Positions 38,283-39,057 of a stretch of DNA of 39,057 bases are shown one piece after another. Positions within the stretch are counted from its first letter, which is position 1, and every line of letters begins with the position of its first letter. Location of the stretch: the NCBI GenBank assembly GCA_022799355.1, contig JAAWOG010000031.1, positions 1 to 39,057 of the forward strand. Direction: 5' to 3'. Origin of the DNA: Lachnospiraceae bacterium. Its GTDB lineage: Bacteria > Bacillota > Clostridia > Lachnospirales > Lachnospiraceae. The notes below the pieces were generated by a model. That model had not been told where the DNA came from. It searched no databases and worked only from the letters and a program-made list of their open reading frames with translations. The position numbers were made by a program, and so were the translations under genes.

Positions 38283-39057
38283 TTGAAGATTTCTTATAAT
38301 AAACTGTTTAATATATTGGAACAAAGGAATATTACAAAAACGGAGTTAAGAGAAAATATAAGAATTTCTACTGCTACCCTTGCGAAATTATCGAAAAATG
38401 AACTTGTAGCAATGAAAGTGATTGAGGATATTTGTAATTTTCTAAACTGTCAGCCAGGAGACATTATGGAGATGGAAAAGGAAATTGATAAAACAACATT
38501 ATTGTACCGGTTGCAGGAAGAGAAACAAATTAGATTAAAGGGTGGAATCTATCACCAGACACAAGTGAAACTTGCGTATAATTCTAATCATATGGAGGGA
38601 AGTAAACTTACAGAGGATCAGACAAGATATATTTATGAAACGAATACTATTGGATTAGCGAAAGAACCTGCAAATATAGATGATATTATAGAAACCGTAA
38701 ATCATTTTCAATGTTTTGATTATGTTTTAGACTGTGCGGAAGAGGTATTAACTGAAAATATAATAAAAAAGATTCATCAAATATTGAAATCTAATACATC
38801 AGATAGCCGCTTGGAATGGTTTAATGTTGGAGACTATAAACAACGTTCTAATATGGTAGGTGATTCAAAAACTACTCCACCTAGTAAAGTGAAAAAGGAA
38901 ATGCAACAGTTATTATTTGAATATCAACAGAAGGAAACAGTTACTTTTGAGGATATCATAGAATTTCATTATCATTTTGAAAAAATACATCCGTTTCAAG
39001 ATGGCAATGGAAGGGTAGGACGTTTGATAATATTCAAAGAATGTTTGAAATATAACA
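38283..39057 (+). CDS. HTH-Fic fusion protein (class II Fic AMP/NMP-transferase), 3' end cut
   Basis: The frame is open to the window edge (258 codons seen). It starts at TTG 38283, since an in-frame stop lies two codons upstream and GAAAGGA lies 11 bases before it. Residues 1-60 form a Cro/Xre-type helix-turn-helix (YNKLFNILEQRNITKTELRE, then STATLAKLSKNE). A class II inhibitory helix follows with S-N-H-M-E-G (101-106). HPFQDGNGRVGR (236-247) is the complete Fic active site with catalytic His236, so enzyme and inhibitor are in one chain. Fic proteins transfer AMP or other groups to target proteins. The gene is clearly AT-rich against the rest of the window, a sign of recent acquisition. Confidence 0.9.
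   Translation, partial: MKISYNKLFNILEQRNITKTELRENIRISTATLAKLSKNELVAMKVIEDICNFLNCQPGDIMEMEKEIDKTTLLYRLQEEKQIRLKGGIYHQTQVKLAYNSNHMEGSKLTEDQTRYIYETNTIGLAKEPANIDDIIETVNHFQCFDYVLDCAEEVLTENIIKKIHQILKSNTSDSRLEWFNVGDYKQRSNMVGDSKTTPPSKVKKEMQQLLFEYQQKETVTFEDIIEFHYHFEKIHPFQDGNGRVGRLIIFKECLKYN

Overview
ORGANISM. The window looks like a chromosomal piece of an anaerobic Firmicute, most probably Lachnospiraceae (Clostridia). The reasons are a Rex redox repressor, a glycyl-radical enzyme with its activase, a type II NADP isocitrate dehydrogenase beside a Re-citrate/isopropylmalate synthase-like gene, strong AGGAGG-type ribosome binding sites, TTGACA/TATAAT promoters, mid GC with purine-rich coding strands, and the alr-mazF order. 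No rRNA, tRNA, insertion sequence or CRISPR array was seen. LAYOUT. (1) 1-2600: the 3' end of a DRE-TIM acyltransferase, an intergenic repeat cluster, a GntR/FCD regulator and icd, which together suggest a 2-oxoglutarate/glutamate module. (2) 2600-13450: housekeeping genes. These are an ABC-F ATPase (minus strand), MscS channel, Rex, a coiled-coil protein, a second cluster of the same repeat, an MBOAT acyltransferase with an SGNH partner, NAD(P)HX repair enzyme, alanine racemase, and MazF without a recognisable antitoxin. (3) 13450-30000: a catabolic regulon. One unit encodes a radical-SAM activase and an unusual short glycyl-radical enzyme. The second encodes a GH78 rhamnosidase, a sugar ABC importer (binding protein, ATPase, permease), a LacI-family regulator, a GH88/105-type hydrolase, a DeoC-type aldolase, an SMP-30 propeller, an FGGY kinase and an MDR dehydrogenase. 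Both units start from near-consensus sigma-A promoters with the same architecture and share an identical 17-bp operator (three copies), so they are probably controlled together by the local LacI protein. (4) 30000-31200: a small decayed accessory zone with a deleted lysR pseudogene and an AT-rich hypothetical gene. (5) 31200-38115: a CorC-like CBS protein behind a three-hairpin leader, YebC, a zinc-ribbon protein, an O-acetylhomoserine sulfhydrylase-like enzyme, a GT2 glycosyltransferase and a polytopic membrane protein with a charged tail. (6) 38116-end: an AT-rich segment that starts a HTH-Fic fusion gene, cut by the window edge. HOW THE GENES WORK TOGETHER. The regulon in (3) reads as import of a small rhamnose- and/or uronate-containing glycoside, cytoplasmic cleavage (neither glycosidase has a signal peptide), oxidation/lactone handling (MDR, SMP-30), phosphorylation (FGGY) and aldol cleavage (DeoC). 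The glycyl-radical enzyme is a likely radical dehydratase placed under the same control. Its glycine loop (RVWGWSGYF) and C-W-E active-site motif differ from the well-known pyruvate formate-lyase and diol dehydratase patterns, so the substrate is open. This is the best candidate in the window for an undescribed pathway.
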